Notes under the pieces: model-generated
Databases searched by the model: none
What the model was told of the DNA's origin: nothing
What the model saw: the letters and a program-made list of their open reading frames with translations, nothing else
Program-made: the position numbers and the translations under genes
In this document: positions 62,299 to 64,000 of the stretch, in pieces
How the letters are laid out: each line of letters starts with the position of its first letter
Position numbering within the stretch: the first letter of the stretch is position 1
Assembly: GCF_014202425.1 (NCBI RefSeq)
Contig: NZ_JACHGT010000006.1
Span: 400,652 to 464,651, forward strand
DNA from: Phytomonospora endophytica
GTDB taxonomy: Bacteria; Actinomycetota; Actinomycetes; Mycobacteriales; Micromonosporaceae
Direction: 5' to 3'
DNA length: 64,000 bases

Positions 62299-63288
62299 CT
62301 ACAGCCATCCGTTGTGGTGGAAACGCCACCAGATCAGGCCGCACAGCCCCGCCATCAGCAGGAGCACGGCCGGGTAGCCCCAGCGCCAGCCGAGCTCGGG
62401 CATGTCGTGGAAGTTCATGCCGTAGATCCCGGCGACGGCGGTCGGCACGGCGATCACCGCCGCCCACGCCGAGATCTTGCGCATGTCGTCGTTCTGCTGC
62501 GTGCCGACCTTCGCCTGGTGCGCGGTCAGCACCGAGGTGAGCAGGTCGTTGAAGGACGCCACGCGCGTGTTGGCGCGCATGGCGTGGTCCTCGACGTCGC
62601 GCAGCCACGGCCGCACCGAGTCGGGCAGCTGCTCGCGTTCGCTGATCAGCGAACCCAGCACGCCGGGGACGGGTTCGACGGCGTCGCGGAACTCGATGAC
62701 CTCACGTTTGAGGAAGTAGATCGCGTCGCTGACGTCGTCGCGGCCGGGGGAGAACACCCGCCGTTCGAGGCCGCTGATGTCCTGCCCGACGCGCCCGGCG
62801 ATCACCTCGTACTCGTCGACGACCGCGTCGACGATGACGTAGGCGATCCCGCCGGGGCCGTGCGAGCGCAGCTTCGGCGCGGCCATCGCGCGCCGGTAGG
62901 CGGTCTCGAAGACGCCGGTGGCGCCGTGCCGCACCGACAGGACGAAGTCGGGGCCGACGAAGAGGTCGATCTCGCCGAGCTCGATCTGCGCGGTCGAGGC
63001 GAAGTACTCGACGGTCTTGACGACGAGGAGGACCTGCTCGCCGTAGTCGTCGACCTTCGCGCGCTGGTGTGCGCCGATGGCGTCCTCGACGGCGAGCGGG
63101 TGCAGGCCGAGCGCCGCGCTGCCTTCGCGCAGCAGCTTCTCGGGCGGTTCGTGCGCGTCGACCCACAGGTAGGCGGGCGGGCCGAGCTCGCGGGTCCGCG
63201 CGATGGCACCTTCGAGGTCCTCGCCCAGGTCCTCGACGGTGTCGGCGTGGATCACCGCGCAGCGCGCGATCGGTTCGTCGGCCATCAC
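62299..63288 (-). CDS. corA: CorA-family Mg2+/Co2+ transport protein
   Basis: A 329-residue pentameric divalent-cation channel. It has a large cytoplasmic N-terminal domain with a long stalk helix, then two C-terminal transmembrane helices (about 272-290 and 303-322). The signature GMN lies in AGIYGMNFHDMP between them. GTG 63288 has GGAGG 7 nt upstream; ATG 63285 is the next codon and equally possible. Convergent with the hydrolase gene. Confidence 0.92.
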   Translation of the reverse strand: MMADEPIARCAVIHADTVEDLGEDLEGAIARTRELGPPAYLWVDAHEPPEKLLREGSAALGLHPLAVEDAIGAHQRAKVDDYGEQVLLVVKTVEYFASTAQIELGEIDLFVGPDFVLSVRHGATGVFETAYRRAMAAPKLRSHGPGGIAYVIVDAVVDEYEVIAGRVGQDISGLERRVFSPGRDDVSDAIYFLKREVIEFRDAVEPVPGVLGSLISEREQLPDSVRPWLRDVEDHAMRANTRVASFNDLLTSVLTAHQAKVGTQQNDDMRKISAWAAVIAVPTAVAGIYGMNFHDMPELGWRWGYPAVLLLMAGLCGLIWWRFHHNGWL

Positions 63289-63330
63289 CGTCCATCCTCC
63301 ACAGTCGAGGGGGGCATGGTCGGCGCTTCG

Positions 63331-64000
63331 CTAAAAGACCGAAAGGCCGGTGCTGGTCGTGAAGGCGTCGAGGGCGGCGACGCCGGCCACGGAGTTCCCC
63401 GCCGCGTCAAGGCCCGGGCTCCACACGCACAGGGCGCCGTGCCCGGGGACGATCGTGAGGATCCCGCCGCCGACACCGCTCTTGCCGGGCAGGCCGACGC
63501 GGTAGGCGAACTGCCCGGCCGCGTCGTAGGTGCCGCAGGTGAGCAGGACGGCGTTGACGCGTTTGGCCTCGCTGCGGGTCAGGAGCCGGGAGCCGTCGGC
63601 GAGGACGCCGTGGCGGGCGAGGAAGCGCCCGGCGAGGGCGAGGTCGCGGCAGCTCGCGGCGATGGCGCAGTGCGCGTAGTAGTTCGACAGGACCGTCGCG
63701 ACGGGGTTCTCCAGGTTGCCGTAGGAGGCGAGGAAGTGCGCGAGGGCGGAGTTGCGGTGGCCGTGCCCGGCCTCGGAGACGGCGACGGCCGGGTCGGTGT
63801 CGAGGAGGGTGTTGCCCGTCTCGGCGCGCAGGAAGTCGGCGACGGCGGTGCCGGCGTCGCCGGTCAGGCTGTGCAGGCGGTCGGTGACGACGATGGCGCC
63901 GGCGTTGATGAACGGGTTGCGGGGAATGCCGTTCTCGGTCTCCAGTTGGACGAGCGAGTTGAAGGGGCTGCCGGAGGGTTCGCGGCCGACCCGTTCCCAG
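63331..64000 (-). CDS. glsA: Glutaminase, C-terminal part (runs off window)
   Basis: The minus strand from 64000 to 63331 encodes the last 223 residues of a serine-dependent glutaminase (glutamine to glutamate plus ammonia). Typical blocks are RNPFINAGAIV, NYYAHCAIAASCRDLA, LTCGTYDAAGQFAYRVGLPG and KSGVGGGILTIVPG, ending LDAFTTSTGLSVF. The start lies outside the window. It ends 42 bp upstream of corA on the same strand, so co-transcription is possible. Confidence 0.93.
   Translation of the reverse strand, partial: WERVGREPSGSPFNSLVQLETENGIPRNPFINAGAIVVTDRLHSLTGDAGTAVADFLRAETGNTLLDTDPAVAVSEAGHGHRNSALAHFLASYGNLENPVATVLSNYYAHCAIAASCRDLALAGRFLARHGVLADGSRLLTRSEAKRVNAVLLTCGTYDAAGQFAYRVGLPGKSGVGGGILTIVPGHGALCVWSPGLDAAGNSVAGVAALDAFTTSTGLSVF

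Overview
The window is very G+C-rich actinobacterial chromosome (inferred from composition). Codon third positions are almost all G or C, GTG starts are common, and many start codons sit only 6-8 nt behind a TANNNT box, as expected for leaderless mRNAs. Family-level markers point the same way: an MFS-thymidylate kinase fusion followed by holB, XRE/DUF5753-DUF397 pairs, Streptomyces subtilisin inhibitor (SSI) paralogues, an ECF41 sigma factor with a carboxymuconolactone-decarboxylase partner, DUF4192, and an LPXTG surface protein. A mycelial or soil-type actinomycete is likely; I cannot name genus or species.

Layout. 0-8.2 kb: MFS-Tmk and HolB (overlapping), a hydrolase, a MerB-like protein, a dimethylargininase-type hydrolase and a beta-propeller lipoprotein. 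8.4-9.9 kb: first XRE/DUF397 pair. 10.4-16.8 kb: a YbjN-like chaperone-type protein, an MscS channel, a Cys-rich 57-residue peptide, an FdhF/YdeP molybdo-oxidoreductase and an MFS transporter. 16.8-27.5 kb is an accessory island: small membrane and zinc-ribbon-like proteins, a second XRE/DUF397 pair, an unrecognised three-gene cassette, and a complete type I restriction-modification operon in the order hsdR-hsdS-hsdM. 27.6-33.6 kb: a holin-like membrane protein, ECF41 sigma/CMD pair, mobA, DUF4192, fdhD and a secreted trypsin-like protease. Two perfect DnaA-box sequences lie between mobA and the DUF4192 gene. 33.6-36.1 kb holds no credible gene but carries a degenerate tandem array of units of about 270-285 bp. 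36.1-46.7 kb is mostly secreted or surface proteins: two SSI inhibitors, a GDSL hydrolase, a GH39-like/PA14 glycosidase, an SGNH esterase with a ricin-type lectin and an LPXTG protein. It also has a GNAT acetyltransferase, a fructosamine kinase and a sigma factor with a coiled-coil partner.

47.3-52.3 kb is the most interesting stretch. It holds an EACC1-type adaptor facing two tandem caspase-like proteases, each with a transmembrane segment and a predicted beta-propeller sensor. This has the form of an EACC1/caspase biological-conflict (regulated cell death or immunity) module. The adaptor and the nearer caspase genes overlap tail to tail by 13 bp. The caspase operon seems to start from a leaderless promoter with a dyad in its spacer.

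52.6-56.2 kb is a 2-oxoacid dehydrogenase E1alpha-E1beta-E2 operon. It is followed by two paralogous microprotein genes of 46 and 48 codons with similar upstream blocks and strong terminators. They flank about 1.5 kb of gene-free sequence containing a recent 113-bp-period duplication. 58.4-64 kb: a Pro-rich membrane protein, a thioredoxin-NHL protein, an isochorismatase-like hydrolase, CorA and the C-terminal part of a glutaminase that runs off the window.

Start codons, hairpins and promoters were read by eye. Family assignments rest on recognised motifs without database searches.
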